Source of the DNA: Yarrowia lipolytica
Taxonomy: Eukaryota > Ascomycota > Dipodascomycetes > Dipodascales
NCBI RefSeq assembly: GCF_001761485.1
Contig: NC_090775.1
Location: 3,789,001-3,853,000, forward strand
DNA: 64,000 nucleotides
Reading direction: 5' to 3'
The position numbers and the translations under genes are program-made. Shown here piece by piece: positions 1 through 11,561 of the stretch. The notes under the pieces were generated by a model. It made no database searches, was not told the origin of the DNA, and saw only the letters and a list, made by a program, of their open reading frames with translations. The stretch's first letter is position 1, and each line of letters starts with the position of its first letter.

Positions 1-247
1 TCCCAGCTGGCCATCTTTTTCAATACGTTGTGTCGTGAAGTTGTACTATTTCGGTAATGCAAAGGGTCAAATCAAAATTTCAAATCTTTAACTAGGGTAC
101 GGGTTTTCCCTTTTGCCATGTCCCAATTTCGTGTCCCATAACCTAGACTTAAAGGACCATTATCAGAACCTAATGCACGATATGGAAAGTGAGCCCATCC
201 CGAGACATACGAGATCTCTCAACTAAACCACTCTACCACTACACGCA

Positions 248-1540
248 ATGAACTGGATTAAGGAAGGAAAAGTGACGCTCACAAACACAGAGATTTTTGA
301 GTCTCCTGGAAAGGGCAAAGGGCTCAGATTCACCAAAGACAATGTCTCCGGTATTGTTCTGAGAGTCCCCAATGATCTGCTCATTAACGCCGAACATGTA
401 TCCGCCTGGACCGAGGAGAACAAATACCTCACCGGAGAGCATTTGGAGTTTATGAAAGCGTCATTGGAATGGCTAAAATCTGAGAAAGATGTCATTGTGC
501 TGTTCATGGCCCTGCTGGCTTCTCAGAGCTCATCTGGTATGAGCGATTATGTGTCTTCTCTGCCCAAAAGTACGGAGATGGACCAGCCCTGGTCTTGGCC
601 CGAGACTGAGATCTTTGATAGTCTCAAGGGAACCTCTCTCCTCATGGCGTGTGTTCACAAGAAAATGCATGTGCAGGCAAAATATTTGGCAATTGTCGGC
701 AAGAAAGGAGGAGAGAAACTAGTTTCAGAGCAACAGTTCTATTTATCCGAGCAATGGGTTGTGTCTCGAAGCCTGGAAATTCCTGAGTCTCCTGGATCTG
801 AAACGCTGGCTCTGACCATGGTCCCTGTTCTTGATTACGTCAACCACTCACCCAAGGCAAATTGCCGATTTGAAGTAGACAGTGGAGAGGTGGTTTTAAT
901 TGTCAATGAAGATGTGCTAATTAAGGCTGGCGATGAGGTCTTTATCAACTACGGACCTGATAAGAGTGCCGCAGAGTTCCTTTTCTGCTATGGCTTCATT
1001 GATGCTGCTCACGGGGTCACCAAGAGCATTACCCTTGAGACTCCTCTCATGCTGTCTATGGATGAGATTGATCCCGAGTATCTCATCAAGAACCCCGACT
1101 GCGACGCCGAGCTCAAGAGCATGATTCTCAAGTTCCATAGCTACGGAGCTCGATCTAGACTCATCAAACTGGAGGCTCTGAATGACGGCGAAGACATCAT
1201 TGCCAAGGTCGACTGTGACTGGTTGTGGATGCTTACCCTGCCCGTGGAAGATCTCAAGATCGACGAGACTACTGCAGCTGCTGAGTTCAAGGGAAAACCT
1301 CTCGTTCGAACCAAGACTGTTCGCGCACAGCTCAAACAGATTCTGGGAGATGATCTTAACGAATACATCACCCAGACCAGCAGCATGAAAGAGGACATCG
1401 GAGACTACGTCGGCCATCTGGTGAGAGAGGTGTTTATTCCCCAGCTCGATGTTGAGGCTAAAAGCAGTCACCCCATGGCCGAACGTCTCAGACAGATGGA
1501 AAAGTCCTTCCTCCAGTCTATTGATGACATTGAGGTTTAG
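248..1540 (+). CDS. SET-domain protein lysine methyltransferase (Rubisco-LSMT type, Efm1/Rkm-like)
   Basis: This 430-residue protein should transfer methyl groups from S-adenosylmethionine to lysines of a non-histone protein, as the fungal Efm1 and Rkm enzymes do for elongation factors and ribosomal proteins. The SET core is visible. The GKGKGLRF segment near residue 20 fits the first SET motif, N199-H200-S201 is the cofactor-binding NHS motif inside LDYVNHS, and EVFINYG carries the catalytic-type Tyr235. The helical region after residue 260 fits the Rubisco-LSMT substrate-binding domain. The ATG follows an ACACGCA leader, and no better upstream start is in frame. It converges with the APA gene, leaving about 120 nt between stop codons. 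The family is firm. The substrate cannot be told from sequence, so no symbol is given. Confidence 0.85.
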   Translation: MNWIKEGKVTLTNTEIFESPGKGKGLRFTKDNVSGIVLRVPNDLLINAEHVSAWTEENKYLTGEHLEFMKASLEWLKSEKDVIVLFMALLASQSSSGMSDYVSSLPKSTEMDQPWSWPETEIFDSLKGTSLLMACVHKKMHVQAKYLAIVGKKGGEKLVSEQQFYLSEQWVVSRSLEIPESPGSETLALTMVPVLDYVNHSPKANCRFEVDSGEVVLIVNEDVLIKAGDEVFINYGPDKSAAEFLFCYGFIDAAHGVTKSITLETPLMLSMDEIDPEYLIKNPDCDAELKSMILKFHSYGARSRLIKLEALNDGEDIIAKVDCDWLWMLTLPVEDLKIDETTAAAEFKGKPLVRTKTVRAQLKQILGDDLNEYITQTSSMKEDIGDYVGHLVREVFIPQLDVEAKSSHPMAERLRQMEKSFLQSIDDIEV

Positions 1541-1661
1541 TCGTTGCCTACATCGACAGTTCATTGTAAATAGAATTAAATTTGACATGTTGACTGATGG
1601 CAACCGTAAGTATCTATCCAGTGGCTGCTTAAAGCCTTTTTCTTTTGTGATCTATTCAAAA

Positions 1662-2651
1662 CTAGTAGTCGTACTCAGGATGCTCCTCCTCCTCAGGCTT
1701 CACGAATCCCAGCTCAGTAAGCACCTTGAGAGGGGTTTCCTCTTTGAAGATGTCCAGCTGCTCCTGAGACTTGGCCAGCAATAGACCTACGGTTCCAGTA
1801 GCATTCACGCTGATGTCCTTGTATGACTCCTTGCTTCGAGGCACAGCCATGACCCATTTGTCGGTGAAGACAACATTGTATGAGATGCTGGGAGCATCAT
1901 TGACTCTGAGCTCGGTCAGAACTCGGGACAACACAGTGCTGAATTTGAATCCCAGCTCCTCGGCAACGGGGTCCTCAATGGCCACCTCAGTGTCGTTATC
2001 GGCCTTAGCATCTTCCTCAGCCCACTCTGCCTCCCAAGGCACAATGAAGTGTGCAAAGGGCACCTTTTCGGACGACAAAGGCTGCTGACCGGGCTTGTAG
2101 TCTCGTCCCTTTGCTTTGATTACCGACTCGGGGAAAGGAGTGAAGTCCTTCGGCAGCTCAATGAACTGAATATGCTTGTGATCCACAGAGGCTCCAGAAT
2201 TGGGTCCGCAGTTGAAGAAGCCAATGTACTTGGCACCATCCGATTGGGCTGCCTGCAAAGCGGCGTAAGAGTACTCCAGATCATTCGGGGTCAGGGGAGC
2301 AGTCTGGGGGATCACCTTCTTGGAGATGCACATGAAATGGTTCGGAACAATGGCAAACTTGTTCAGAACCAGAGAGTAGTCTCCAAAGTCGGGTACGAGC
2401 ATGAGCTTGGGGTCGGGCTTCTCAAAGGGGTTGAACTTGGGTTTCTCAGTCTTCTCGTCGCCATTGTTGTCGTCCTTAGTGGGCTTTTTGGCCAGGGCAG
2501 GAGCAAATGTGTATCGCACATCAACTCCGTTATCAGTAGCAGATTCCTGTGTACTCTCTGTGTAGATGAGATCGCCGGACTTTACAGCGGCCTCGAAAGT
2601 CTTGGTAAGCAGCTCAGGGAAGTGGGTAGGCAGTGAGGGTCGTCTGAACAT
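1662..2651 (-). CDS. APA2: Ap4A phosphorylase / ATP adenylyltransferase (APA1/APA2 family)
   Basis: This enzyme phosphorolyses diadenosine tetraphosphate to ADP and ATP and so clears dinucleoside polyphosphates. The 329-residue product matches the usual length of fungal Apa1/Apa2. The HIT-like catalytic motif HKHIQ lies at residues 158-162 inside SGASVDHKHIQFIELP, preceded by the conserved NKFAIVPNHFM stretch near residue 97. An insert of charged residues (about 55-78) separates the N-terminal segment from the core. I chose the ATG at 2651, which gives MFRRPSLPTHFPEL. A further in-frame ATG at 2696 would add 15 unconserved-looking residues. Whether it is the APA1 or APA2 orthologue cannot be decided, because these are yeast paralogues of one family. 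The C-terminus is acidic (EEEEHPEYDY). Confidence 0.9.
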   Translation of the reverse strand: MFRRPSLPTHFPELLTKTFEAAVKSGDLIYTESTQESATDNGVDVRYTFAPALAKKPTKDDNNGDEKTEKPKFNPFEKPDPKLMLVPDFGDYSLVLNKFAIVPNHFMCISKKVIPQTAPLTPNDLEYSYAALQAAQSDGAKYIGFFNCGPNSGASVDHKHIQFIELPKDFTPFPESVIKAKGRDYKPGQQPLSSEKVPFAHFIVPWEAEWAEEDAKADNDTEVAIEDPVAEELGFKFSTVLSRVLTELRVNDAPSISYNVVFTDKWVMAVPRSKESYKDISVNATGTVGLLLAKSQEQLDIFKEETPLKVLTELGFVKPEEEEHPEYDY

Positions 2652-3980
2652 ATTTGTGGCGTTGCGTGAATGTGAGAGTGTAGAGCACTGGACCATGCAC
2701 CGGTACTACGCACAGAACTAAGTTCAAGTCATGTGCCGAGGTGGGCCGAGTCCCAATGAGTGATCATACGGTGGATACAGACTGTGTCAGTCGTAGCACC
2801 CATATAATTTGATGAATTGACCAAGTGGTTACTGGATTACAACATTACGTGTTCGGCAGATTCCACAATTTCGTTTTGCGCGCTTCTATGGCATTCCATG
2901 GAGAAGCTGTGCATGATTTATGCTTCCCCAGACATCTATGAGATGAACCAGTGTGGTTGGGGGTGCAATTGGAACACAGTATGAGAGTAGGGTGACTGCC
3001 ACATGTGAAGAAATAAAGATTTCAATATACTTGTCGAGGTCAATGACTTTCTGTGTGGTACATTCACTAGCATGTGTCTCTTCAATGAAGCGTTGTCTCC
3101 CTAAGAAACGGACAGAGATAATACTCACGAGCTTACTGTACCAGTGGGAGAAACGCAGTACAGTAGTTGGGACAGTTAAGTTATCCGCCAAATCTCTTAG
3201 TTGGGTTTAACTAGATGATCCCTACAGTACTTCAAGCAAAGAGTTTAATGTATTATGAAAAAAATGCAGGAGAATCACCTTCTGCTCCTTGGTAAAACGT
3301 TTGAGCTTTACCCTCAGTACAAAGGGATTTTGCACCGTCACTGTACTTTTGTCATGCTCACAAATGTTCTCTTAGCTACATTTTATCACTATCGGCATGT
3401 CAGTCTCGGGGTCTTACGCAGTATACTGGTCTTCCCAGTGTAAGTAAGCACTGTACCCAGCATGTTGGTCGTACTCAGGTATTGGTCTTGACAATGATGT
3501 CGTAAAGATGGTGATAATATTCTCCATTAAAAAGATAATGCACTCCTTGCAAAAAAGGAGATAGACTAATTACTGTACGTACAGTACTACAAGTAGAGAA
3601 AGGCATCCGCCTTATAAAGTTGATCTATCGCCCAGCTTCAAGCCCAAGGTTCTGGTCACAGGATATAAATACACTTGACGAAACACAGCCCCACATCATA
3701 ATAGGTGTCCTTTAGTCAGCCGAAAAAAATAAAACAAACAAACAAAGACTCTGGATTACTTAATTCCTCGTTATTTTTCATTGAAACGTCAAAACCCCCT
3801 TGTCCTACTCCTTCCATCCATTCCCTGTCCCTTCTTGTACACTCCACTGATTAGGGTAGATTCCCAATCAAGCCAACCTAAACCGTCCTCCTGCATATTC
3901 CAAACCTCCATACAGGCCTCCATACAGGACCATCTCCACATACTTTAGTCGGCACCCAACATCCGCACCCGACATACGTC
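2652..3980. other. Intergenic region between divergent APA and BIT61-like genes
   Basis: About 1.3 kb with no coding-like frame. It must hold both promoters. Positions 3571-3586 form a perfect 16-bp palindrome (TACTGTACGTACAGTA) followed by CTACAAGTAG. This is one of many such motifs between genes in this window. Pyrimidine-rich sequence before 3981 looks like the 5' leader of the downstream gene. Confidence 0.5.
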
Positions 3981-6530
3981 ATGATTGACAGTATACCCGA
4001 AGAGGACCAGCCGGACTTTGCTGGGTTTACTTCTCGTGCGCCTCAGGCTCGTGGACGACGCTTCAGCCACCACAGAAGTTCCTCCGACTCCTCAAGCTCC
4101 AGCCATTCCCCCCACGCTTTGCGGGGATTTTCCGGAGGTCCATTTGTCCCCGAGCTGCTGCCTGGTTTCGTTCCCGGACAGTCCAAGCCGACAAATAACA
4201 ATGGCTCCGCTAACATGAACTCGAATCCAGCTCCTCAGCAACACACTAGCATGCCTCCGAATGTACCCCCTCCGCCGCTACCTAGCACCAACAACAACAC
4301 GACGACGAACAACAACCCGTTTGGACCGATCCTGAGCAGCTACCCGGGATATAACAGTCCCCAAACTCAGCATCAACAGCCACAGCAGCCCCCGCAGCAG
4401 CCACAATACAACCCTCCTGCAGCGCCTTATCAGCACCAAAATGGAACCCAAAGTCTGGGGCCTAGCCCACAACTTCGAGGAGAGGATTTCGTCAACATCG
4501 GCCATCAGCAACACCACTACGCATCACAGCATCAACAACAGCCACTTCAGCAGCCACCACCCGTTCAGAATCAGGCTACCAGATCGGCATCTGCAGGAAA
4601 CCTGGTCCGTCCGAACGCCCCATTTGCTGCCAACAGTGCTACGACGACATCCTCTGTGCCATCATCTCCCTCTGCATCTTTCTACGGCCAGAGCGACTCG
4701 AATTCGACTCTCATCGGGTCCAACTATTCGACAATCAATCTAAGCAATGTCAGTGGAAACAGTCCAGTTACTCCGACACACTCGAACCCAGGTCTAGGCC
4801 AATCACAAGGATACGGTGGGAACCCTGGCATTGGCTCCTATTCGTCGAATAGCAGCACTAATACGGTCCAACAATCTATGAGCACGCTCGATGGGGCTAC
4901 TGCTGCCACTGCGGCTGCTACTGCTCTCAGAAGGGTATCATCTATTCCCATCCAGTCGACTCAACGGCCGATTTCCCAAAACGACAACCCTCCAGATACC
5001 AGTCCCAAGAAGACGCGGTCATTTGGCCACTCAAATAACCCTTTTGGAATCCACTTACATGGCCACAATGGCCTCAAAAATTCAAAGCTGGGTAAGAAGA
5101 TTTCTGGAAAACGTTCGCCCAGCTCTAGCCCCAAAAACGTGGCTACTGGTTCCACTGGGTCTAACAACGTTGCCAGCTCAAGCGCAGCTATGAGTAGCAG
5201 CGCGTCTGTGAAATCCGACATGAGCTCTGTGGTTGGTGGTATGGGAAACAACAATGACGTTGGACTCTCTACCACAAACACAACTTCCACAGACAGTTCG
5301 ACAGCTGCCGCTGCAGCTGCGTATGCCCCCAATGTGCCCTCTAAACAGTCGGCTCTGTTTAAGGCAAAGCTGTTTGCCAAACAAGCAAAACAACAATCGT
5401 CAGCCAAGAGTTTAAAGCCCAAACTCAAGCGCAAAGGCAACATTGACCTTACTATTCAGACACAACTCCCCAGCACTCGTCCTTCACTAGCAGAAAGAAG
5501 TCCACTGAACAGACCTTCCAAGGAACTGGAACGAATTGCAAGCATCGGCAGCAACGTACCCATCACGCCAACCATGGCGTCTGGCAGAGGAGATTACAAC
5601 CATCCCTTGACAGCCGGAGCTAAGGATGACTCTCCCAGTGCGAAAAACAAGGCCCACTCCATTCTGCTGAGAGCCAAGAAGGATGTGCATTCTGCGGCTG
5701 CCTTCATGTCTTCGTCTTCGTCCAACTCCAAGCTCATCAACGAACAGGGCGGTTCCTTATACTCGTTCCAGAGCTCCTCACCTGGTGCTTTACACAAGAG
5801 TTTTTCCAGTGCTCTGGAACTCAAGAATTTCAACCAGACCAAGGAGGATAAGGAACAGCTCGCTGACGACGCATGGGCGCTTCTGTGTTCTCGAGTGCTT
5901 CCCTTGTTTTCAGGTGAAGGCATCCGAGTCCCCATTGAAGATCTCAACAAGCTGGTGGTGATGCACACTAATCTGCGGATCCAGGAGCATGTCACAGCCA
6001 AGTCTTTGTTGCAAGAATTCAAGGACCTGCTGAGATCTGGCATGTATACGCTGGACTCTACTATGTCCCGTGTGCCAGATGACAAGCTTATTGCTCACCT
6101 GACGACAGTTTGGGGTCACTTCTTCTCAGACGTGCTCCCTTACTGGGAGGGTGTCTTTCTGCCTCTTCAGCAGGAGTTCGATGGTTACGGAAAGAGCATG
6201 AAGCCCGAAGAGAGCGAGAAGTTCTGGGGTATGTTGCTCATGGACCGTGATCAGCTGAACATTCGTCTCATGACTCTGTGTGCGTTCAGAGACTACATCA
6301 TTCTCCCTCACTCTGAGCGGTTGACTCGAATCATTTCCAATTTCGAGCTATCTTCTCAGGGAGCCAACACTCCCGTTAGACTCTTACAGTGTTTCTCCAT
6401 CTTGGCCTCCATTCTGAGTGCTGATGCGCAACAGCAAAAGATGGACGAGCTGGTGAAGGTGCTCAAGACAGGATGGTTTTCTCGTTCCAGGGCAGGCAAG
6501 GACAGACGAGGCATGATTATCAAGGCCTAG
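3981..6530 (+). CDS. BIT61: TORC2 subunit of the HbrB/Bit61 (Protor) family
   Basis: The last ~220 residues (about 625-845) carry the HbrB domain, with the family signature in DDAWALLCSRVLPLF, GEGIRVPIEDLNKLV and the later FRDYIILP. In yeasts Bit61/Bit2, and in animals Protor, bind TORC2 at the plasma membrane and link it to control of actin and sphingolipids. The first ~600 residues are low complexity and probably disordered. They contain Ser/Asn/Gln/Pro runs, Ala runs near residues 305-315 and 440-448, and many Ser-Pro and Arg-x-x-Ser sites that could be phosphorylated. At 849 residues it is longer than S. cerevisiae Bit61, mainly through this tail. The ATG at 3981 follows a long pyrimidine-rich leader. 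The family call is strong. The exact paralogue is inferred. Confidence 0.82.
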   Translation: MIDSIPEEDQPDFAGFTSRAPQARGRRFSHHRSSSDSSSSSHSPHALRGFSGGPFVPELLPGFVPGQSKPTNNNGSANMNSNPAPQQHTSMPPNVPPPPLPSTNNNTTTNNNPFGPILSSYPGYNSPQTQHQQPQQPPQQPQYNPPAAPYQHQNGTQSLGPSPQLRGEDFVNIGHQQHHYASQHQQQPLQQPPPVQNQATRSASAGNLVRPNAPFAANSATTTSSVPSSPSASFYGQSDSNSTLIGSNYSTINLSNVSGNSPVTPTHSNPGLGQSQGYGGNPGIGSYSSNSSTNTVQQSMSTLDGATAATAAATALRRVSSIPIQSTQRPISQNDNPPDTSPKKTRSFGHSNNPFGIHLHGHNGLKNSKLGKKISGKRSPSSSPKNVATGSTGSNNVASSSAAMSSSASVKSDMSSVVGGMGNNNDVGLSTTNTTSTDSSTAAAAAAYAPNVPSKQSALFKAKLFAKQAKQQSSAKSLKPKLKRKGNIDLTIQTQLPSTRPSLAERSPLNRPSKELERIASIGSNVPITPTMASGRGDYNHPLTAGAKDDSPSAKNKAHSILLRAKKDVHSAAAFMSSSSSNSKLINEQGGSLYSFQSSSPGALHKSFSSALELKNFNQTKEDKEQLADDAWALLCSRVLPLFSGEGIRVPIEDLNKLVVMHTNLRIQEHVTAKSLLQEFKDLLRSGMYTLDSTMSRVPDDKLIAHLTTVWGHFFSDVLPYWEGVFLPLQQEFDGYGKSMKPEESEKFWGMLLMDRDQLNIRLMTLCAFRDYIILPHSERLTRIISNFELSSQGANTPVRLLQCFSILASILSADAQQQKMDELVKVLKTGWFSRSRAGKDRRGMIIKA

Positions 6531-6776
6531 AAACGCGAGACCCGTTATTATCTGGCCAGTTATTTATTTATATTTATTTTACTACTCAATTGTATATTAT
6601 CGTAGCTTCCGTATGTGCAGTTAGTTCAAGTACAGTACAGTATTTAGCTACTGCACGCGGTGGCCAGCCCTGCTAATAATCTGAAAGCACACTATCCTGT
6701 GATATACTGTACGCCACCAAATCGTTTGTCAAAAATGCAATAAATATATTCGTAGACCTATATATCGGTCCATCTG

Positions 6777-7103
6777 TTAGAGGCCAAAACTGGCCAGGTC
6801 GTCCATCTGCTTCTCAAGCTCCTTCTTGGTGACGAGCCGCTTCTCTCGTTCTTCCTCCTTCTGTTTCAGAAGGGCCTCGCTCTTTTCCTTCTTCAGTGTC
6901 TCCTTGGATTTAACAGAGTAGACATCCTTGAGAGCATCTGGATCGTTGACGAGATCCAGCAGAGCCGAGTCCTTGTGTTTCTGGCTCTTCTGTTTAGGCA
7001 CCGGCTTTTTGGCTGTCTTTTTTACACCACCAGTCTTGTCACGTGTTGGTCTGGAAAATGGACCTGCTCTGGCCTTTGATTTTGTCACGTTAGTCTTTGC
7101 CAT
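6777..7103 (-). CDS. Small basic lysine-rich protein, function unknown
   Basis: The ATG at 7103 gives 108 residues. An ATG at 7172 is also in frame but would add a 23-residue segment that looks untranslated. The first half is very basic (MAKTNVTKSKARAG, KKTAKKPVPKQKSQKHK). The second half is a charged amphipathic helix or coiled coil rich in Lys and Glu, ending DDLASFGL. I do not recognise a family. The composition and the shared 246-bp promoter with KRR1, a ribosome assembly factor, would fit a nucleolar or ribosome-biogenesis role, but that is inference from context only. Codon use resembles the neighbours and the frame is clean. Confidence 0.65.
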   Translation of the reverse strand: MAKTNVTKSKARAGPFSRPTRDKTGGVKKTAKKPVPKQKSQKHKDSALLDLVNDPDALKDVYSVKSKETLKKEKSEALLKQKEEEREKRLVTKKELEKQMDDLASFGL

Positions 7104-8429
<1,326 letters not shown>

Positions 8430-8501
8430 CTTGCTTGTTCAGTAAAATAGATTTGTAATGCATAACTTGGTTAAAATAAATTAACTAGCTAGGCTAGAGA
8501 G

Positions 8502-9710
8502 CTATTCTAAAGTGCACCAACCTCGACCATCATTAACCTGGTAGTTACACAGTCCAGGCTCAAGCCAGAGACTGACTAGACCAGCAAGAACAATACCGGC
8601 AGAATCACTCATACCAACACTACCAAGAGCAAACTCTCGCTCTGCCAAATCAGCCTGTTCGGTAATCAGCAGAAAGGTGTTGACATAGGCAGCTCCCCCA
8701 AGCAGCCCTTCGTAGAATATGAGAATGAACACCAGCCAGACGTTGGGTAATATCGGTGACATAGACTGTGCAATGCAAAACACGAGGTTGGCAAACTGGA
8801 GCACTGAGGGGATCATAATTCGTCTAATTCTCACAAATGGTGCACTCGAACGTGAGATAAATACTCCCAACTGGTATAGTGTTCCATAGGTCACATAGAC
8901 ATCTCTGAACTTAGAAAAGGGCAACTCTTCCATGGGAAACAGAAGTGTGGGTGCCACTCCCTGGTTGATGGTGTACTCGGAAAAGTAGACCAGAAACAAA
9001 GGCAGCATGTAAGGCATAACCAGCGGCTTCAAACGGACCATTGTAGTTTCGTATCCAGAAGCAACAAACTCCCAGGTGATTGGCTGTGTTTCAATACCTG
9101 TTTCAGGGTCATTGCTGTGCACAGGGAAGGCCCCTGGTACACGGTTATAATCTCTAGGAGGAAGGAGATAGAAGTAGACTCCTAAGAAGGCCAGGGGAAA
9201 GAATGCAAAGACAAGCAATGACGTCTTGACTGAAACTCCGAGTACCGTGGTCAAGAGCATGAACAGCCCGCTACCCACTAGCCCTGCACCTCCAGTTCCG
9301 CTGCTCCACCCATTGAGAGCCCTGGTATCGTAAAAATGGGTTAATTGGAGAAAGGTGACCTCGCCCAGACCGGAAGAGAAAGAAGCCAGCACCACTCCCA
9401 CGAGTTTGAGAAACAGAGGAGATGCTAGTGACACAGACATCATTCCCACAGTTGACAGGCCAACCAGCAATGTTATTCGGCGGTTATAGGGGATTTTGTG
9501 GATAAAAAATGGTGCTGCCAGCTTTATCAAGAACGATGGGAGTACGTCGGCCAGTAACACCACGGCCTTGGGTGTTTGAGGTCCCACCAGGTCTACTGCG
9601 GCGGTCAAGATAACCACATAGAGCACGTTGTTGACCAACCCAAATGTCCAAAATGCGGCGTACACAAGATGAGCAGGTTCTAGTTGCATTATGGTTGCTG
9701 AAATGTTCAA
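8502..9710 (-). CDS. BTN1: BTN1, battenin (CLN3) family vacuolar membrane protein
   Basis: Battenin-family proteins sit in vacuole and Golgi membranes and affect vacuolar pH and basic amino acid balance. Human CLN3 is the Batten disease protein. The 402-residue product has about ten to eleven hydrophobic segments and family hallmarks: FWTFGLVNNVLYVVIL near the N-terminus, LADVLPSFLIKLAAPF, GLGEVTFLQLTHFY, GWSSGTGGAGLVGSGL and the late YEGLLGGAAYVNTF. A second in-frame ATG lies seven codons in (MQLEPAHL). I keep the first, although either start would serve. The protein ends shortly after the last membrane segment, as is usual. It is convergent with KRR1. Identification is firm. Confidence 0.95.
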   Translation of the reverse strand: MNISATIMQLEPAHLVYAAFWTFGLVNNVLYVVILTAAVDLVGPQTPKAVVLLADVLPSFLIKLAAPFFIHKIPYNRRITLLVGLSTVGMMSVSLASPLFLKLVGVVLASFSSGLGEVTFLQLTHFYDTRALNGWSSGTGGAGLVGSGLFMLLTTVLGVSVKTSLLVFAFFPLAFLGVYFYLLPPRDYNRVPGAFPVHSNDPETGIETQPITWEFVASGYETTMVRLKPLVMPYMLPLFLVYFSEYTINQGVAPTLLFPMEELPFSKFRDVYVTYGTLYQLGVFISRSSAPFVRIRRIMIPSVLQFANLVFCIAQSMSPILPNVWLVFILIFYEGLLGGAAYVNTFLLITEQADLAEREFALGSVGMSDSAGIVLAGLVSLWLEPGLCNYQVNDGRGWCTLE

Positions 9711-10335
9711 TTCCTTGACATGAGTGTGTCAGTGACTTTTCGAGTATGGCCGTCGCTGGGTGGCTGGAGAAGTGTGACTGGTTGTTTATCAGTGAGTGTC
9801 GCTGTTCTGTGAAGCCAATTATCCCAACACGCATGGGACAGGCAAGTCTAATATGTGGAAGTGTGTGGTGTGTGGAGGGCGTGAATATGTGCATACAATA
9901 GCTCGATACATTACTAATCGAAATCGATATATTAACCCTTTATCCATTCGATAAGCACCATTATTGTACATTCTAATGGTAAACACGCCCCCGTTTCTAC
10001 TGACTACAAGTAGTAAGACTACAAGTAGGGGTGGCGTTGGGTCGTGTGAGTGAACCCAGAGCATGGCGTAGTCAGCCCTATCACATACAGTACACTACAG
10101 CACGTAGCTACTTGAAACCATTGCAGTTTATAGATTATAACTAGAAATTCAGTACATGTACGAAGAGTATGTCGGGTCATTACACTGTTCAATACCTGCT
10201 CCGAGCCGAACATATCATTAACTTATCCCAGTACATACTGTACACCTCTGATGGCGCCCCATTACAATTGCTAAGAAAAACGACAGCAGCATCTCACTTC
10301 CACCACAACATAATATACACTCTATTACTATCCAA
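9711..10335. other. Intergenic region between BTN1 start and LSM7 end
   Basis: About 625 bp with no coding-like frame. It contains a 12-bp direct repeat GACTACAAGTAG at 10002-10013 and 10017-10028, and an inverted repeat GTACA-TAC-TGTAC at 10231-10243. Both belong to the motif group described in the findings. The BTN1 promoter must lie in its left part. Confidence 0.45.
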
Positions 10336-10886
10336 TTAAATAGTGACCTCGGGCTTGGGCTCCACCTCAACTCCCTCTCCTCCGTCAAGAGGGTAGATAG
10401 AAAGCAGGTTAGGGCCTCGAATGACCGCCAGACCGATCTCTCGCACCTTGCCTTCCTTTTGACCCTCAAACTCGGCAAAGTCCTCGCTCTCCTCGTCCTC
10501 GTAAATGGTCTCCTTGACGTCGTCGAGAATCAAGTTCATGAGCTGATCCCAGCCCTTTAAGGTGCCCTCGATCTTTCGGCCAGTGACCTTGACAACCACT
10601 CGCTTGTTCTCGAATCGAGACAGATCTAGAATGGGCTCTCGCTTGGGGAATTCCAGCTTCTTGGACTGGCCCTGGTTCTGACCTTGGCCCTGGCCCTGGT
10701 TCTGGTTGTTCTGCTGCTGCTGATTCTGTTGGTGTTGCTGATTTTGGTGCTGGTTGTGTCCTCCATAATGGCCAGCGTTGCCATGGCCGCCTCGGCCGCC
10801 TCGTCGCTGTTGTTAGTACGTGTGAATGGATGGCTGAGCCTTCGATCCGCTATACTCACTCCTCCACGGTTGTCGTGTCGGTCCAT
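10336..10886 (-). CDS. LSM7: LSM7, Sm-like protein with Gln/Gly-rich N-terminal extension (one intron)
   Basis: Lsm7 is a ring subunit of Lsm1-7 (mRNA decapping) and Lsm2-8 (U6 snRNP). Exon 1 is 10860-10886 (MDRHDNRGG). A 53-nt intron occupies 10807-10859, with donor GTGAGT and branch plus acceptor TACTAACAACAG. Exon 2 is 10336-10806. The spliced product is 165 residues. The Sm1 motif is in KRVVVKVTGRKIEGTLKGWD and QLMNLILDDV, and Sm2 is in IGLAVIRGPNLLSIYP. Before the Sm fold come about 60 extra residues. They begin RRGGRGGHGNAGHYGG, then run as Gln/Asn/Gly-rich sequence (CAG and CAA codons). The usual Lsm7 is only about 105-115 residues, so this RGG plus Q/N tail is notable and could favour condensation in P-bodies (inference). 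Confidence 0.92.
10807..10859 (-). other. LSM7 intron (53 nt)
   Basis: Read on the minus strand it starts GTGAGTATAG and ends GTACTAACAACAG. The branch-site TACTAAC sits two bases before the CAG acceptor, the Yarrowia arrangement. Splicing is in phase 0 and joins MDRHDNRGG to RRGGRGG. Reading through without splicing loses the Sm frame. Confidence 0.9.
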
Positions 10887-11561
10887 TATTGATGATGATG
10901 AAGAGTTGTCAACCTGTGCGTTAGGTTATGAGAGAGAGCTAGTCCCAGGAAGTTTAATTTGGGGGTGTGGAAGGTGAAGTGTTGATAATACGACAGTTGG
11001 TAAGCTGAATATATACGAGTCTGGTCTCATTTGGAAGCTACTCGTCCCCTTAATACATCAACATAGATATCTTATATAGATGTTATGACTTTCGAAAGAT
11101 TACCCTCTAAAATTCTCAACTTCACACCAACAACCCCGTTGGTGACCCGCCAGAATACTCCTAATATCAGCCCTCATTCCGAGTTGAAAGATATTCTGTC
11201 TCTCCATGATATGGGTCTTCTTTTTCGTTCATCTTGGAGTCCATTTTTTCGTTTTCAATCTGAGACTTAGGTTATGAGTACATACCCCAGGGGCGCAACT
11301 TTATTCCCGCTTGTTCTACAATATTAAGCTATTGTACCCATTATTAGTCAAACATTAGGCGACCAAGTGGATTGATTTCTGTTCAAGAAACAAAGACCGA
11401 ACAAAATGTGACATCCGTATTCCATTTATTGATTAGTTTTGTTTACATGAGCTTAGTGTTTCAGGCAATTTCACAAACAAAATCTGTTAACGGAAAAAAT
11501 ACTATAATTAAAGTTATTTGAGAAATGAAGACATCCTGAACAATATGGTTGGCATAATTGT
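10887..11561. other. Intergenic region upstream of LSM7 and downstream of a secreted-protein gene
   Basis: About 675 bp. I see no supported gene. A 61-codon frame at 11085-11270 is AT-rich and was not accepted. The LSM7 promoter must lie near 10887-11050, where no TATA box is obvious. Confidence 0.45.

Noticed and set aside
2708-2722. GTTCAAGTC resembling a tRNA B-box near the APA gene start
   Set aside because: No acceptor or anticodon stems and no A-box upstream.
11085-11270. 61-codon plus-strand frame downstream of the LSM7 promoter
   Set aside because: AT-rich, no domain, no supporting context. Its length is within chance.
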